A stretch of 62,963 nucleotides of DNA from Polaribacter sp. (GCA_028336245.1 JAOKTT010000006.1:1-62963), one strand, 5' to 3'; shown: positions 16,579-26,723, counted from the first letter of the stretch. Notes: generated from the sequence alone by a model not told the origin. Numbers and translations are program-made.

Positions 16579-18984
16579 ATGACGAGAAGAATTAAAAAAG
16601 TAGCCATCGTTGGCTCTGGAATTATGGGAAGCGGCATCGCTTGTCATTTCGCAAATATTGGGGTTGAAGTTCTATTATTGGACATTGTGCCAAAAGAATT
16701 AAATGATATAGAAAAAGCAAAAGGATTAACGCTTGAAGACAAAGTGGTACGAAATCGCCTGGTAAATGAAGCACTTACAACTTCTTTGAAGTCAAAACCT
16801 TCCCCTATCTACCATCAAAAATTTGCAAACAGAATTACCACCGGTAACTTGGAAGATGATATTGCAAAGATTGCAGCGGTAGACTGGATTATGGAAGTGG
16901 TCGTTGAAAGACTGGATATCAAAAAAATCGTTTTTGAGAAAATTGAAAAATTTAGAACGCCTGGAACCTTAATCACATCAAATACTTCTGGTATTCCTAT
17001 TAAATTTATGAATGAAGGAAGAAGTGCAGATTTTCAGAAACACTTTGCAGTCACCCACTTTTTTAATCCCCCAAGATATTTAAAATTGTTCGAGGTAGTC
17101 CCTGGTCCAAATTGCACCCAAGATGTTACCGACTTCTTAATGATGTATGGAGATCAGTTTTTAGGGAAAACTTCTGTTTTAGCAAAAGACACCCCTGCAT
17201 TTATTGGAAACAGAATCGGAATCTTTGGAATCATGAGTTTGTTCCATGTCGTACAAGAAATGGGATTGACGATCGAAGAAGTTGATAAATTAACGGGACC
17301 TGTAATCGGTCGTCCAAAATCAGCAACATTTAGAACCATCGATGTTGTTGGACTAGACACGCTAGTGCATACTGCAAATGGTGTAAAAGACAACTGTCCA
17401 AATGACGAAATGAGAGATCAATTTGTGATTCCAGACTTTGTAAATACCATGATGAAAAATAAGTGGTTGGGAAGCAAAACCAAACAAGGTTTTTACAAAA
17501 TGACCAAGGATGCTAATGGCAAAAGAGAAATTTTATCATTAGATCTAAATACCTTAGCATACAGGGCAAAAAAATCTGCAAAATTTGCAACTTTAGAATT
17601 AACCAAAGGAATCGATAATGTTGCGGACAGATTCAAGATTTTAGTTGCAGGAAAAGACAAAGCTGGTGAATTCTACCGAAAAAGTTTTACTGCCATGTTC
17701 GCCTATGTACAAAATAGAATCCCCGAAATTTCTGACGAATTATATCGCATTGACGATGGTTTAAGAGCCGGTTTTGGATGGGAACACGGACCTTTTCAGA
17801 TTTGGGATGCCATTGGTGTTGCCGAAGGCGTTGAAATGATGAAGGCAGAAGGAAAAGCTCCCGCTGCATGGGTAACGGAAATGCTGGCAAATGGCCAGAC
17901 TTCATTTTACTCGGTGAAACAAGGTGCTTCTTATTATTATGACATTCCTGCAAAAACACAGGTGAAAAAACCGGGTCAAGAATCTTTTATCATTTTAGAC
18001 AACATTAGAAAAACAAACGAAGTTTGGAAGAATGCTGGTGTTGTAATTGAAGATATTGGAGATGGTATTTTAAATTTAGAATTCCAATCCAAAATGAATA
18101 CAATTGGAGCGGATGTGCTCACAGGAATAAACAAAGCAATTGATTTGGCTGAAAAAGATTTTCAAGGTCTTGTAGTGGGCAATCAGGCAGCAAACTTTTC
18201 TGTTGGGGCAAATATTGGAATGATCTTCATGATGGCGGTAGAGCAAGAATATGAAGAGCTTAATTATGCCATTAAATATTTCCAAGATACCATGATGCGC
18301 ATGCGTTATTCGTCAATACCAACTATTTCTGCTCCGCATGGAATGGCTTTAGGAGGTGGTTGTGAAATCTCCTTACACGCAGATAAAGTAGTTGCAGCAG
18401 CAGAAACCTATATGGGTTTAGTTGAATTTGGAGTTGGTGTAATCCCTGGTGGAGGTGGTTCTAAAGAAATGGCTATAAGAGCGTCCGACGCTTTTAACAA
18501 AGGGGATGTTGAATTAAATATTCTACAAGAAAACTTCTTAACCATAGGTATGGCAAAAGTCTCTACTTCTGCATATGAAGCCTTTGATTTAGGTTTACTT
18601 CAGAAAGGAAAAGATATTGTGGTTGTTAATAAAGACCGACAAATTGCTACTGCAAAAGCACATGCAAAATTAATGGCAGAAAGCGGATACACCCAACCCG
18701 CCCTTAGGAAAGACGTAAAAGTTTTAGGAAAACAAGCTTTAGGGATGTTCTTAGTAGGTACCGATTCCATGAAAGATTCTAAATACATTAGTGGGCACGA
18801 CATGAAAATTGCAAATAAACTTGCGTATGTAATGGCTGGAGGAGATTTATCTGAACCTACACAGGTCACAGAACAATACTTATTAGATCTTGAAAGAGAA
18901 GCCTTCTTATCCCTTTGTTCGGAAAGAAAGACCTTAGAAAGAATTCAACACATGTTAAAAACAGGAAAACCTTTAAGAAACTAA
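16579..18984 (+). CDS. fadN: 3-hydroxyacyl-CoA dehydrogenase / enoyl-CoA hydratase, FadN-type
   Basis: Bifunctional beta-oxidation enzyme, 801 aa. The NAD-binding Rossmann motif VAIVGSGIMGSGIACHFAN is at residues 8-26. It is followed by the dehydrogenase catalytic region (THFFNPPRYLKLFEVV) and a C-terminal crotonase domain from about 480 (ISAPHGMALGGGCEISLHAD, GVGVIPGGGGSKEMA). The order dehydrogenase-then-hydratase is that of Bacillus FadN, the reverse of E. coli FadB/FadJ. Start is 11 bp after marR. With the two next genes it reproduces the fadN-fadA-fadE set. Confidence 0.92.
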   Translation: MTRRIKKVAIVGSGIMGSGIACHFANIGVEVLLLDIVPKELNDIEKAKGLTLEDKVVRNRLVNEALTTSLKSKPSPIYHQKFANRITTGNLEDDIAKIAAVDWIMEVVVERLDIKKIVFEKIEKFRTPGTLITSNTSGIPIKFMNEGRSADFQKHFAVTHFFNPPRYLKLFEVVPGPNCTQDVTDFLMMYGDQFLGKTSVLAKDTPAFIGNRIGIFGIMSLFHVVQEMGLTIEEVDKLTGPVIGRPKSATFRTIDVVGLDTLVHTANGVKDNCPNDEMRDQFVIPDFVNTMMKNKWLGSKTKQGFYKMTKDANGKREILSLDLNTLAYRAKKSAKFATLELTKGIDNVADRFKILVAGKDKAGEFYRKSFTAMFAYVQNRIPEISDELYRIDDGLRAGFGWEHGPFQIWDAIGVAEGVEMMKAEGKAPAAWVTEMLANGQTSFYSVKQGASYYYDIPAKTQVKKPGQESFIILDNIRKTNEVWKNAGVVIEDIGDGILNLEFQSKMNTIGADVLTGINKAIDLAEKDFQGLVVGNQAANFSVGANIGMIFMMAVEQEYEELNYAIKYFQDTMMRMRYSSIPTISAPHGMALGGGCEISLHADKVVAAAETYMGLVEFGVGVIPGGGGSKEMAIRASDAFNKGDVELNILQENFLTIGMAKVSTSAYEAFDLGLLQKGKDIVVVNKDRQIATAKAHAKLMAESGYTQPALRKDVKVLGKQALGMFLVGTDSMKDSKYISGHDMKIANKLAYVMAGGDLSEPTQVTEQYLLDLEREAFLSLCSERKTLERIQHMLKTGKPLRN

Positions 18985-18988
18985 AATT

Positions 18989-20179
18989 ATGAAAACAGCA
19001 TATATAGTAAAAGCATATAGAACCGCGGTTGCAAAGGCTCCAAAAGGTGTTTTTCGTTTCAAGCGTGCAGATGAGTTGGGTGCGGAAACCATTCAATACA
19101 TGATGAAAGAATTGCCAAATTTAGATGTCAAACGCATCGATGATGTGATTGTTGGCAACGCAATGCCAGAGGGTTCTCAGGGACTCAATATGGCCCGCTT
19201 TATTTCTTTAATTGGATTAAATTCTGTAGATGTTCCTGGAGTTACTGTAAATCGATTTTGTTCTTCTGGATTGGAAACCATTGCCATGGCTGCTGCCAAA
19301 ATCCAAGCAGGAATGGCGAGCTGTATTATTGCTGGTGGATCAGAAAGCATGAGCTCTGTGCCGATGACAGGTTACAAGCCCGAACTAAATTACAATACTG
19401 TAAAAGAAGGGCATGCAGATTATTATTGGGGCATGGGGAATACTGCAGAAGCCGTTGCAAATCAGTTCAAAATCTCTAGGGAAGATCAGGATGAATTTGC
19501 CTACAATTCTCATATGAAAGCCTTAAAAGCGCAAGCAGAAAATCGCTTTCAGGATCAAATTGCTCCAATTGAGGTGGAAGAAACCTATTTAGATGAAAAT
19601 GGTAAAAAAGCAGTTCGAAAATATACCGTAAATAAGGACGAAGGTCCAAGAAAAGGAACTTCTACTGCAATTTTAAACAAACTACGTCCCGTTTTTGCCG
19701 CTAATGGAAGCGTTACTGCTGGTAACTCTTCTCAAATGAGTGACGGTGCTGCCTTTGTAATGATTATGAGTGAAGAAATGGTAAAGGAACTAAATCTTGA
19801 ACCGATTGCAAGAGTTGTGAATTATGCCGCTGCAGGAGTAGAACCAAGAATTATGGGAATTGGCCCCGTTGCCGCAATCCCTAAAGTTTTAAAGCAAGCA
19901 GGTTTGCAACAAAATGATATCGAATTGATTGAACTAAACGAAGCTTTTGCTTCTCAATCTTTGGCAGTCATGCGTGAACTCAACTTAAATCAAGAAATCA
20001 TAAATGTAAATGGTGGTGCCATTGCATTAGGGCATCCATTAGGATGTACAGGTGCAAAACTATCGGTACAACTGTTTGATGAAATGCGAAAGCGCAACAT
20101 GAAAAATAAGTACGGATTGGTGACCATGTGCGTTGGAACTGGACAAGGTGCAGCAGGCGTATTTGAATTCCTTTCGTAA
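18989..20179 (+). CDS. fadA: Acetyl-CoA C-acyltransferase (thiolase)
   Basis: 396-aa thiolase that cleaves 3-ketoacyl-CoA with CoA in the last step of beta-oxidation. The acyl-accepting Cys is in [14 protein letters not shown] (about residue 90), the family blocks NEAFASQ and [17 protein letters not shown] follow, and the C-terminal catalytic Cys is in [12 protein letters not shown]. It lies 4 bp after fadN, so expression is coupled. Confidence 0.94.
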   Translation: MKTAYIVKAYRTAVAKAPKGVFRFKRADELGAETIQYMMKELPNLDVKRIDDVIVGNAMPEGSQGLNMARFISLIGLNSVDVPGVTVNRFCSSGLETIAMAAAKIQAGMASCIIAGGSESMSSVPMTGYKPELNYNTVKEGHADYYWGMGNTAEAVANQFKISREDQDEFAYNSHMKALKAQAENRFQDQIAPIEVEETYLDENGKKAVRKYTVNKDEGPRKGTSTAILNKLRPVFAANGSVTAGNSSQMSDGAAFVMIMSEEMVKELNLEPIARVVNYAAAGVEPRIMGIGPVAAIPKVLKQAGLQQNDIELIELNEAFASQSLAVMRELNLNQEIINVNGGAIALGHPLGCTGAKLSVQLFDEMRKRNMKNKYGLVTMCVGTGQGAAGVFEFLS

Positions 20180-20286
20180 TTAATAGTAAATTAGATAAAA
20201 ACCTTAAACTAAAAAATAGAATTTAAAAATTGGTAGCAACCTTGACCTCTTAAGTCAAAATTTTTACCATCATACATCAATAAAAT

Positions 20287-22095
20287 ATGGAAACATTAAA
20301 AAAAGACCTGCTAAGGGGTGGACAATTTCTTGTAAAAGAAACCAATTGTGAAGATGTATTTACTCCAGAAGATTTTTCTGAAGAGCAAATCATGATGAAA
20401 GAAGCTGTTAAAGAGTTTAATGAACGTGAAATCATCGCACACAGGGAACGTTTTGAAGCAAAAGATTACAAGCTTACAGAAGAGGTAATGAAAAAAGCTG
20501 GAGAACTTGGTTTCTTAGGTGTATCAGTACCTGAAGAATACGGTGGACTTGGAATGGGGTTTGTTTCTACCATGCTTACCTGTGAATATATTTCTAGTGG
20601 GAATGGTTCTTTAAGTACTGCTTTTGGAGCGCACACTGGAATTGGTACCATGCCAATAACACTATACGGATCAGAGGCACAGAAACAAAAATATGTTTCT
20701 AAGTTAGCCACTGGAGAATGGATGGGCGCTTACTGCTTAACAGAGCCAGGTGCAGGATCTGATGCCAATTCAGGAAAAACAGCAGCAGTACTTTCTGCCG
20801 ATGAAAAGTCCTATACTATAAACGGACAAAAAATGTGGATTTCAAATGCAGGTTTCTGCAATGTGATGATTGTTTTCGCAAGAATAGAAAATGATAAAAA
20901 TATTACTGGATTTATTGTTGAATATGATAGCGAAAACCCAAATGGAATTGTTTTAGGGGAAGAAGAACACAAATTAGGAATTCGTGCAAGTTCTACACGT
21001 CAAGTATTTTTTAATGATACTGTTGTTCCTGCGGAAAATATGTTATCTGTTCGTGGAGGAGGATTTAAAATTGCCGTGAATGCTTTAAATGTTGGTCGAA
21101 TTAAACTAGCAGCAGCCTGTATTGATTCTCAAAGAAGAATTACAGAAACTGCTTTAAAATATGCAACAGAACGCAAACAATTTAAAACCCCCATTGCAGA
21201 CTTTGGAGCGATTAAAGGAAAATTAGCAGAAATGGCAACCAACGTATATGCTGGTGAATCTGCAAGTTATAGAGCTGCAAAAGACATTGAAGATCGCATT
21301 GCATTGCGCGTAGAAGAAGGGAATTCTCACCCGGAGGCAGAGTTAAAAGGAGTGGAAGAATATGCTATTGAATGCTCTATCCTAAAAGTAACTGTTTCAG
21401 AGGATGTACAAGCTTGTGCAGACGAAGGAATTCAAATTTTCGGAGGCATGGGGTTCTCTGAAGAAACTCCAATGGAAGCTGCCTGGAGAGACGCAAGAAT
21501 TTCTAGAATTTATGAGGGAACTAATGAAATTAACAGAATGCTTTCTGTTGGTATGTTAGTAAAAAAAGCGATGAAAGGACATGTGGACTTATTAGGCCCA
21601 GCAACTGCTGTTGCCAATGAATTAATGGGAATACCTTCTTTTGATACCCCTGATTATTCTGAATTATTTGCAGAAGAAAAAGAAATGATTGCAAAGCTCA
21701 AGAAAGTGTTTTTAATGGTTGCAGGTTCTGCGATTCAAAAATTTGGTACGGAATTAGACAAACACCAACAATTATTAATGGCTGCTGCAAATATCTTAAA
21801 CGAAGTCTATATGGCAGAATCTACGTTATTAAGAGTAGAAAAAAACACCAAACGATTTGGCAAAGATGCGCAAGAGGGGCAAATAGCAATGGCGCAGCTA
21901 TATTTATACAATGCTGTAGAAATTATTATTAAAAACGGAAGAGAAGGAATCATTTCTTTTTCTGAGGGTGACGAGCAACGCATGTTGTTAATGGGTCTTA
22001 AACGTTTTACTACATATGTGAATTATCCGAACGTAATTGGATTGCGTACGATGATCGCAGAAAAATTAAAAGCAGAAAATAAGTACTGCTTCTAA
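20287..22095 (+). CDS. fadE: Acyl-CoA dehydrogenase, FadE-type
   Basis: 602-aa flavoprotein for the first oxidation step of beta-oxidation. The acyl-CoA dehydrogenase domain spans about 25-420, with YCLTEPGAGSDANS, GIRASSTRQVFF and the C-terminal QIFGGMGFSEETP and IYEGTNEINRML signatures. A further helical domain of about 170 residues fits the long FadE type of Bacillus. The 107-bp gap before it contains an imperfect inverted repeat (TTGAC 20242-20246, GTCAA 20254-20258). A terminator follows, ending the operon. Confidence 0.92.
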   Translation: METLKKDLLRGGQFLVKETNCEDVFTPEDFSEEQIMMKEAVKEFNEREIIAHRERFEAKDYKLTEEVMKKAGELGFLGVSVPEEYGGLGMGFVSTMLTCEYISSGNGSLSTAFGAHTGIGTMPITLYGSEAQKQKYVSKLATGEWMGAYCLTEPGAGSDANSGKTAAVLSADEKSYTINGQKMWISNAGFCNVMIVFARIENDKNITGFIVEYDSENPNGIVLGEEEHKLGIRASSTRQVFFNDTVVPAENMLSVRGGGFKIAVNALNVGRIKLAAACIDSQRRITETALKYATERKQFKTPIADFGAIKGKLAEMATNVYAGESASYRAAKDIEDRIALRVEEGNSHPEAELKGVEEYAIECSILKVTVSEDVQACADEGIQIFGGMGFSEETPMEAAWRDARISRIYEGTNEINRMLSVGMLVKKAMKGHVDLLGPATAVANELMGIPSFDTPDYSELFAEEKEMIAKLKKVFLMVAGSAIQKFGTELDKHQQLLMAAANILNEVYMAESTLLRVEKNTKRFGKDAQEGQIAMAQLYLYNAVEIIIKNGREGIISFSEGDEQRMLLMGLKRFTTYVNYPNVIGLRTMIAEKLKAENKYCF

Positions 22096-22151
22096 AATTA
22101 TTTAAAATTTTCTTGAATCATCATACGTTTAAGAATTTAGTTAGTTGTTGT

Positions 22152-22184
22152 AAAGACCCGCTTAATCGCGGGTCTTTTTTAATA
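22152..22184 (+). terminator. Rho-independent terminator of the fad operon
   Basis: AAAGACCCGC (22152-22161) and GCGGGTCTTT (22168-22177) form a perfect 10-bp stem with a 6-nt loop followed by a T run. Confidence 0.9.
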
Positions 22185-22260
22185 AATCTTTGTTAATTCT
22201 CTTTGTATCTTCTTTTGAGTTTTTATTTTATTGTAAATTGGTTGTACCTAAAAGTAATAC

Positions 22261-23157
22261 ATGAAAATCCACACCATTATCTTCACCAGTCTTCTCTTCG
22301 TTTTTTGCACTGTTAAAACTCCTAAAAAAGCACCTTTAATATTAAAAAACATTAAAAACACCTCCACAAAGCATCCTGAATTTAACAGCTACTGGTATGG
22401 AGGAAAAGCAGAAATAACTTCTTATAAACTTACGCAAGCGAGGTATGGAGAAGTGCACGAAGGAACTGCAGTGCATATTTTTGTGACCGAAGATTTCCTG
22501 CCAGAAAAGCAAGTGAAAGCAGATGGTAAAAATCCGCAAAACATTCCGATATTAAAGCTAAATAGTACAAAAAAATTTGTCACCGGGATATACCCTTACT
22601 CCATAATGACCAGTAGCTTCTCTCCGATTTCAAAAAAGAAACAAGCCCTGAAAATTTCTTTCTCTGCACAAGAATGGTGCGGAAACACCTTTATACAATT
22701 AAACAACCGAACTAATTTTGAGATAGATTTTCATTCTTATTTCGAAAGTGATGCAGATAGAAAACACTCCCTTAAAAAAAAGGTTTTGGAAGATGAACTT
22801 TGGAATCAATTGCGTATTTCTCCAGAAAATATACCTACTGGAAATATAGAAGTAATTCCTTCTTTTGAGTTTTTGGCACTTCACCACAAAGAAATAAAAA
22901 GCTATGCAGCAGTAGCTACTCTAAAAACTGTAGGCAACTTGCACTTTTACAAGCTGAACTATCCAAAATTAAAAAGAACCTTGACTATTAAAATCAGTAA
23001 GGAGTTTCCTTATTATATTCAATCTTGGGAAGAAACAATTACTAAAAGAGGAAAGACGTTAATAAGCAAAGCTGAAAAAATAAGCACCATCCTTTCTGCC
23101 TATTGGACCAAGAGCGGAGTTGGAGATACTACTGAAAGAAAAGCACTGGGTTTGTAA
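22261..23157 (+). CDS. Conserved exported protein of unknown function
   Basis: 298 aa. A hydrophobic segment (residues 4-15, MKIHTIIFTSLLFVFC) looks like a signal peptide ending at a cysteine, but the residue before Cys16 is Phe, a poor lipobox. The mature part is beta-rich with tryptophan- and tyrosine-bearing blocks such as YWYGGKAEITSYKL, FVTEDFLPEKQV and QEWCGNTFIQLNNR, the last suggesting a ligand-binding or lipocalin-like barrel. I do not recognise a named domain. It stands alone between two terminators. Confidence 0.75.
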   Translation: MKIHTIIFTSLLFVFCTVKTPKKAPLILKNIKNTSTKHPEFNSYWYGGKAEITSYKLTQARYGEVHEGTAVHIFVTEDFLPEKQVKADGKNPQNIPILKLNSTKKFVTGIYPYSIMTSSFSPISKKKQALKISFSAQEWCGNTFIQLNNRTNFEIDFHSYFESDADRKHSLKKKVLEDELWNQLRISPENIPTGNIEVIPSFEFLALHHKEIKSYAAVATLKTVGNLHFYKLNYPKLKRTLTIKISKEFPYYIQSWEETITKRGKTLISKAEKISTILSAYWTKSGVGDTTERKALGL

Positions 23158-23285
23158 TTTTTAAAAAAGAACAAAGAACCTTTGAAAAAGCACCAAACAT
23201 CGCTGTTTGGATGCTTCATTATTATTTTAGAAATACAAACAAAAAAATAAAACAACAATAAAATAGCTAATCTCTTTTTTATCAG

Positions 23286-23293
23286 TACTTTTG
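23286..23293 (+). promoter_or_regulatory. Probable -7 promoter element of the J-domain/KTSC gene
   Basis: TACTTTTG matches TAnnTTTG, 22 bp before the ATG at 23316. No convincing -33 TTG is visible. Confidence 0.4.
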
Positions 23294-23315
23294 CACGCAA
23301 TTTGAAAACACAGAA

Positions 23316-23762
23316 ATGAAACGTATTAAAGAATATAAAAAACTTTTTAAAGTTGAAGGCCCTATAGTTTTAAAAGAATTAAAAACTGCATACAGAGGAT
23401 TGGTGAAAGAATGGCATCCAGACAAATTTCAAGAACAAGAAAAAAAGGATGAAGCAGATGTAATGAGCACTCAAATTATAGACGGGTATCATTTTTTAGT
23501 AAGCATTGCTCCAGAAACTAAAGAAGCTAATTTAGAAGCTTATAAAGCTACGATTACAGAATTTCAAGTTTCGGATTGGCATCATAAAAGTATGCTCTTA
23601 GAAGTTACTTTTACCGATGGTAATAAATATGAGTATTTTGGTGTTAGCAAAATCCTTTTTGGAAAATTTGTAAACGCAAAATCTATGAACAATTTTGGAA
23701 AGAGAAATATTTTTAATTCATTTACATACAGAAAGTCGATGAAGGCTTCTGTAGAAGTTTAA
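23316..23762 (+). CDS. J-domain plus KTSC domain protein
   Basis: 148 aa. The N-terminal half is a minimal DnaJ-like domain: LKTAYRGLVKEWHPDKF (about 22-38) with the HPD tripeptide that stimulates DnaK. The C-terminal half (about 85-140: HHKSMLLEVTFTDGNKYEYF, then FGKFVNAKSMNNFGKRN) is a KTSC domain, a small beta domain associated with RNA or ribosome factors. It is a cytosolic co-chaperone candidate of unknown client and is monocistronic. Confidence 0.82.
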   Translation: MKRIKEYKKLFKVEGPIVLKELKTAYRGLVKEWHPDKFQEQEKKDEADVMSTQIIDGYHFLVSIAPETKEANLEAYKATITEFQVSDWHHKSMLLEVTFTDGNKYEYFGVSKILFGKFVNAKSMNNFGKRNIFNSFTYRKSMKASVEV

Positions 23763-23800
23763 GAATTAAAGACTCCTGCTTTCCTTAAAACACCTACAAA

Positions 23801-23831
23801 AAAAAGAGTACCATAGGGTACTCTTTTTTTT
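23801..23831. terminator. Bidirectional terminator
   Basis: AAAAAGAGTACC (23801-23812) pairs with GGTACTCTTTTT (23817-23828), 4-nt loop, A run before and T run after. It serves the J-domain gene and the convergent trxB. Confidence 0.88.
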
Positions 23832-23854
23832 ATAGGTGTTTTTTTAAAAAAAAA

Positions 23855-24802
23855 TTATTCCAAAGCTCCTAAATAACGTTCTGCATCTAAAGCAGCCATA
23901 CATCCGGTTCCTGCTGCCGTTACGGCTTGCCTATATTCTTTGTCCTGAATATCTCCAGATGCAAAAACTCCTGGTAAATTTGTTTTGGTTGTTTTCCCTT
24001 TTGTAATTAAATACCCCGTGTCATCCATGTCCAAAACTCCTTTAAACAAATCTGAATTCGGCGTATGTCCAATTGCAATAAATACCCCTGTTACATCGAT
24101 ATGAAGCGTTTCTTTTGTTTTGTTGTTAATGGCCCTTACACCCTCAACCACAGTAGCACCCAAAACCTCATCAATTTCTGTATTGTATAAAACTTCGATG
24201 TTCTTCGTTTTATTAACTCGATGTTGCATTGCCTTGGAAGCTCTCATAAAGTCTTTTCGAACGAGTATGGTCACTTTACTACAAATATTTGCAAGATATG
24301 TTGCTTCTTCTGCAGCGGTATCTCCTGCTCCAACTACGACTACATCCTGCCCTTTGTAGAAAAACCCATCACAAGTTGCACATGCTGAAACCCCTCCACC
24401 AATCAAACGCTGCTCACTTTCTATTCCTAAATATTTTGCACTTGCACCGGTAGAAATGATAATGGTCTCCGCCTCTATGTGCTTATTTTCATCCACAATA
24501 ACTTTATGAATACCACCAACTTCAGCGCTCAATTCTACTTTTGTAACCAATCCAAAACGAACATCCGTTCCAAAACGTTCTGCTTGCTTCTTTAAATCCT
24601 CCATCATCGCAGGCCCATCTGTTCCCTCGGCGTATCCAGGGAAGTTATCAACTTCAGTCGTCGTTGTTAACTGACCACCCATTTGCATTCCGGTATACAT
24701 TATAGGTTTCATATCTGCCCTTGCTGCATAAATTGCTGCCGTATACCCTGCAGGTCCTGAGCCTATAATTAAACATTTAATTTTTTCTATTGTATCTGAC
24801 AT
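23855..24802 (-). CDS. trxB: Thioredoxin-disulfide reductase
   Basis: 315-aa FAD/NADPH enzyme that keeps thioredoxins reduced. FAD-binding IIGSGPAGYTAAIYAARAD begins near residue 12, the redox pair is SACATCDGFF (Cys141, Cys144), the NADPH site is VVGAGDTAAEEA, and the C-terminal FAD motif is GVFASGDIQD. It is of normal length and convergent with the J-domain gene. Confidence 0.96.
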   Translation of the reverse strand: MSDTIEKIKCLIIGSGPAGYTAAIYAARADMKPIMYTGMQMGGQLTTTTEVDNFPGYAEGTDGPAMMEDLKKQAERFGTDVRFGLVTKVELSAEVGGIHKVIVDENKHIEAETIIISTGASAKYLGIESEQRLIGGGVSACATCDGFFYKGQDVVVVGAGDTAAEEATYLANICSKVTILVRKDFMRASKAMQHRVNKTKNIEVLYNTEIDEVLGATVVEGVRAINNKTKETLHIDVTGVFIAIGHTPNSDLFKGVLDMDDTGYLITKGKTTKTNLPGVFASGDIQDKEYRQAVTAAGTGCMAALDAERYLGALE

Positions 24803-24940
24803 AACTTTATGAATCCTTTTTTAGTGACGTAAAAATATAGTTTTTTAACGTTTGTTGAAACGAATGTTTATAAGTTTTAATAATGCGGATATAATGAGAT
24901 ATAATGAAGCTTCTGATTGGAATAATAATTCCCAAATTGA

Positions 24941-24970
24941 TTGTTTTTTTACAAAAAGAATGTATCTTCG
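24941..24970 (+). promoter_or_regulatory. Promoter of tRNA-Pro
   Basis: TTG (24941-24943), a 19-bp spacer and TATCTTCG (24963-24970, one mismatch to TAnnTTTG), ending 25 bp before the mature tRNA. Confidence 0.55.
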
Positions 24971-24995
24971 CAGTCCTTAAATGAGCAATCATTTT

Positions 24996-25070
24996 CGGGG
25001 TGTAGCGTAGCCCGGTCATCGCGCCTCGTTTGGGACGAGGAGGTCGCAGGTTCGAATCCTGCCACCCCGA
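24996..25070 (+). tRNA. tRNA-Pro(UGG)
   Basis: Cloverleaf readable by eye: acceptor CGGGGTG (24996-25002) with CACCCCG (25063-25069), anticodon stem CCTCG/CGAGG around loop TTTGGGA with anticodon TGG, T arm GCAGG-TTCGAAT-CCTGC, discriminator A at 25070. CCA is not encoded. The 3' part, 25049-25071, is the left attachment site of the integrative element, which restores the complete tRNA. Confidence 0.93.
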
Positions 25071-25071
25071 C
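25049..25071 (+). repeat. attL: 23-bp direct repeat in the tRNA-Pro 3' end
   Basis: The 23 bp from GGTTCGAATCC to CACCCCGAC recur exactly at 33236-33258 and nowhere else I could find. They cover the T arm and acceptor 3' strand, a classic tyrosine-integrase target. Confidence 0.9.
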
Positions 25072-25120
25072 AAAACTCTTTATAACTAACTGATTTTCAG
25101 TGTTTTATAAAGAGTTTTTT
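25072..25120 (+). terminator. Element-borne terminator immediately after attL
   Basis: AAAACTCTTTATAA (25072-25085) pairs perfectly over 14 bp with TTATAAAGAGTTTT (25105-25118). The loop holds a second stem, ACTGA (25089-25093) with TCAGT (25097-25101). A T run ends the structure. It starts at the first base of the element and would end tRNA-Pro transcription before the integrase gene. Confidence 0.85.
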
Positions 25121-25125
25121 CTTTT

Positions 25126-25145
25126 AGTACCCATATCAGTACCCA
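25126..25145. repeat. AGTACCCA direct repeats before the integrase
   Basis: AGTACCCA occurs at 25126-25133 and 25138-25145, 12 bp apart, with the related inverted TTGGTACT just before the integrase ATG. Their place between attL and int suggests arm-type integrase/excisionase binding sites; this is inference. Confidence 0.4.
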
Positions 25146-25174
25146 AATTCATAGATTTTCTTTAAATTGGTACT

Positions 25175-26641
25175 ATGAAACTCTCATTATACCTCAAAGA
25201 ACAACAACCTAATAAAAGTGGTGAATGTGAGATATATTATCGTATAAGAAGTAAGGTTGGTGATATAAAGATTTCAACCGATGTCTTTGTTAAACCAAAA
25301 GATTTTAAAAATGGTAGTATCAAAGTATCTCATCCTAGATATAATTTTCTTAACAAATCTCTTAATAGAATACGTAAAGATTTAGATAACATCATCACTG
25401 ATTTAAATGAAGATGATGATGTTGTTACCCCTAAGAGAGTTAAACTAAGATATGAGGAACTCGTTGAAGATAGAGATGATGATATTACTGAATTATTAGA
25501 TTTTTGGAATGGTTACGAAGAGTATTTAGAAATAAAGAAGTTAAAATCATATGGATATCTTAAAACCCTCAAAACATTAGAAAATCATCTTAGAAACTTT
25601 GAAATTCTGAAGAAACGAAGAATCACATACGAATGGATAGTTAAAAAAACTCTTCTTTTCCAAACTGAGTTCAATGATTACCTATGGAACACTAAAAGTT
25701 TATCAAACTCATATGTAAATAAAATCTACGATAATTTAAGTGGGTTCTTATACTACTCTCATCAGAACGGATACATCAAAGTAAAACCAAAATTAAAGTT
25801 GGAACAAACCTATGAGGTTGATGAAAAAATTTATTTACAAACTGATGAGGTTATTAAATTATTTAACTCAGAGAAGTGGAATTATTCTGAAAAAAATGAG
25901 AGTAAGTTATTAGAAAAACTAAACATAAGAATTGTAGAAGATGAACTCAAGGGGAAGAATAAGAAAAAATACGGAGGAGTTCTGAAGATTACTAATTGGG
26001 AATTGGTAAAAGATATCTTTTGTTGGTTGAACTCAACAGGTATGAGAATTGGCGATGTTAGGGTAATTAGAGTTAGTGATATGAACTTTGATAGAAAAAC
26101 TCAATTAATTAATTGGACTCAATCAAAAACTAAGAAATCAGTAAGTGTTCCATTGAATGATATTAGTGGTTTTATATACACTAAGTATAGTAGAGGTAAA
26201 TCATTAGACCAACACCTTTTTCCGAAGGTTTCCCAACAGAAATTCAATAAACAACTAAAGAACCTTCTAAAGGATTTAAGATTCAATAGAATGGTTTCAA
26301 AACCGATGTTGAAAGGTTCAGAAGTTATTAATGACATACCTCAACCATTACACCATATGATATCATCTCATAGTGGTCGTAGAGGGTTCATCAAAAACTC
26401 AATTGATATGGGTAATATGGATTACTCAACCATTATGAAACTTAGTGGTCATAAAACCTTCTCTGAGTTCTCTAAATACATTTCAGTTACTCAAAAAGAT
26501 GTGTTAAAAAGTAGAGGTTTATATAGTTTAGACCCAACATCAGAAAATATAGATAGTAAACTCTTAAAAATGTTTAAGAAGTTGAGTGATGAACACAAAA
26601 AAATTGTATTTGGAATGACAGAATCCTTATCAAATAAATGA
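25175..26641 (+). CDS. int: Tyrosine recombinase (integrase) of the element
   Basis: 488 aa. An N-terminal arm-binding domain (about 1-90) precedes a SAM-like core-binding domain (about 105-215) and the catalytic domain. Catalytic residues: first Arg in NSTGMRIGDVR (about 291), the His-x-x-Arg box in SSHSGRRGF (about 398), His in LSGHKTF (about 422) and the nucleophilic Tyr in SKYI (about 434). It lies 104 bp inside attL, transcribed inward. It should catalyse integration into the tRNA-Pro 3' end and, with an excisionase, excision. Confidence 0.93.
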   Translation: MKLSLYLKEQQPNKSGECEIYYRIRSKVGDIKISTDVFVKPKDFKNGSIKVSHPRYNFLNKSLNRIRKDLDNIITDLNEDDDVVTPKRVKLRYEELVEDRDDDITELLDFWNGYEEYLEIKKLKSYGYLKTLKTLENHLRNFEILKKRRITYEWIVKKTLLFQTEFNDYLWNTKSLSNSYVNKIYDNLSGFLYYSHQNGYIKVKPKLKLEQTYEVDEKIYLQTDEVIKLFNSEKWNYSEKNESKLLEKLNIRIVEDELKGKNKKKYGGVLKITNWELVKDIFCWLNSTGMRIGDVRVIRVSDMNFDRKTQLINWTQSKTKKSVSVPLNDISGFIYTKYSRGKSLDQHLFPKVSQQKFNKQLKNLLKDLRFNRMVSKPMLKGSEVINDIPQPLHHMISSHSGRRGFIKNSIDMGNMDYSTIMKLSGHKTFSEFSKYISVTQKDVLKSRGLYSLDPTSENIDSKLLKMFKKLSDEHKKIVFGMTESLSNK

Positions 26642-26723
26642 TGAAGAGAGGGAAATGAAAAAAATCAATTGGAAAAATTTACAATATCATAATCCCTCCC
26701 AACACCAATACACTCCTCCCAAG

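Noticed and set aside
24807-25073. 88-codon minus-strand frame upstream of trxB
   Set aside because: It begins inside the tRNA-Pro gene and its first residues are the antisense of the tRNA, a frequent false gene.
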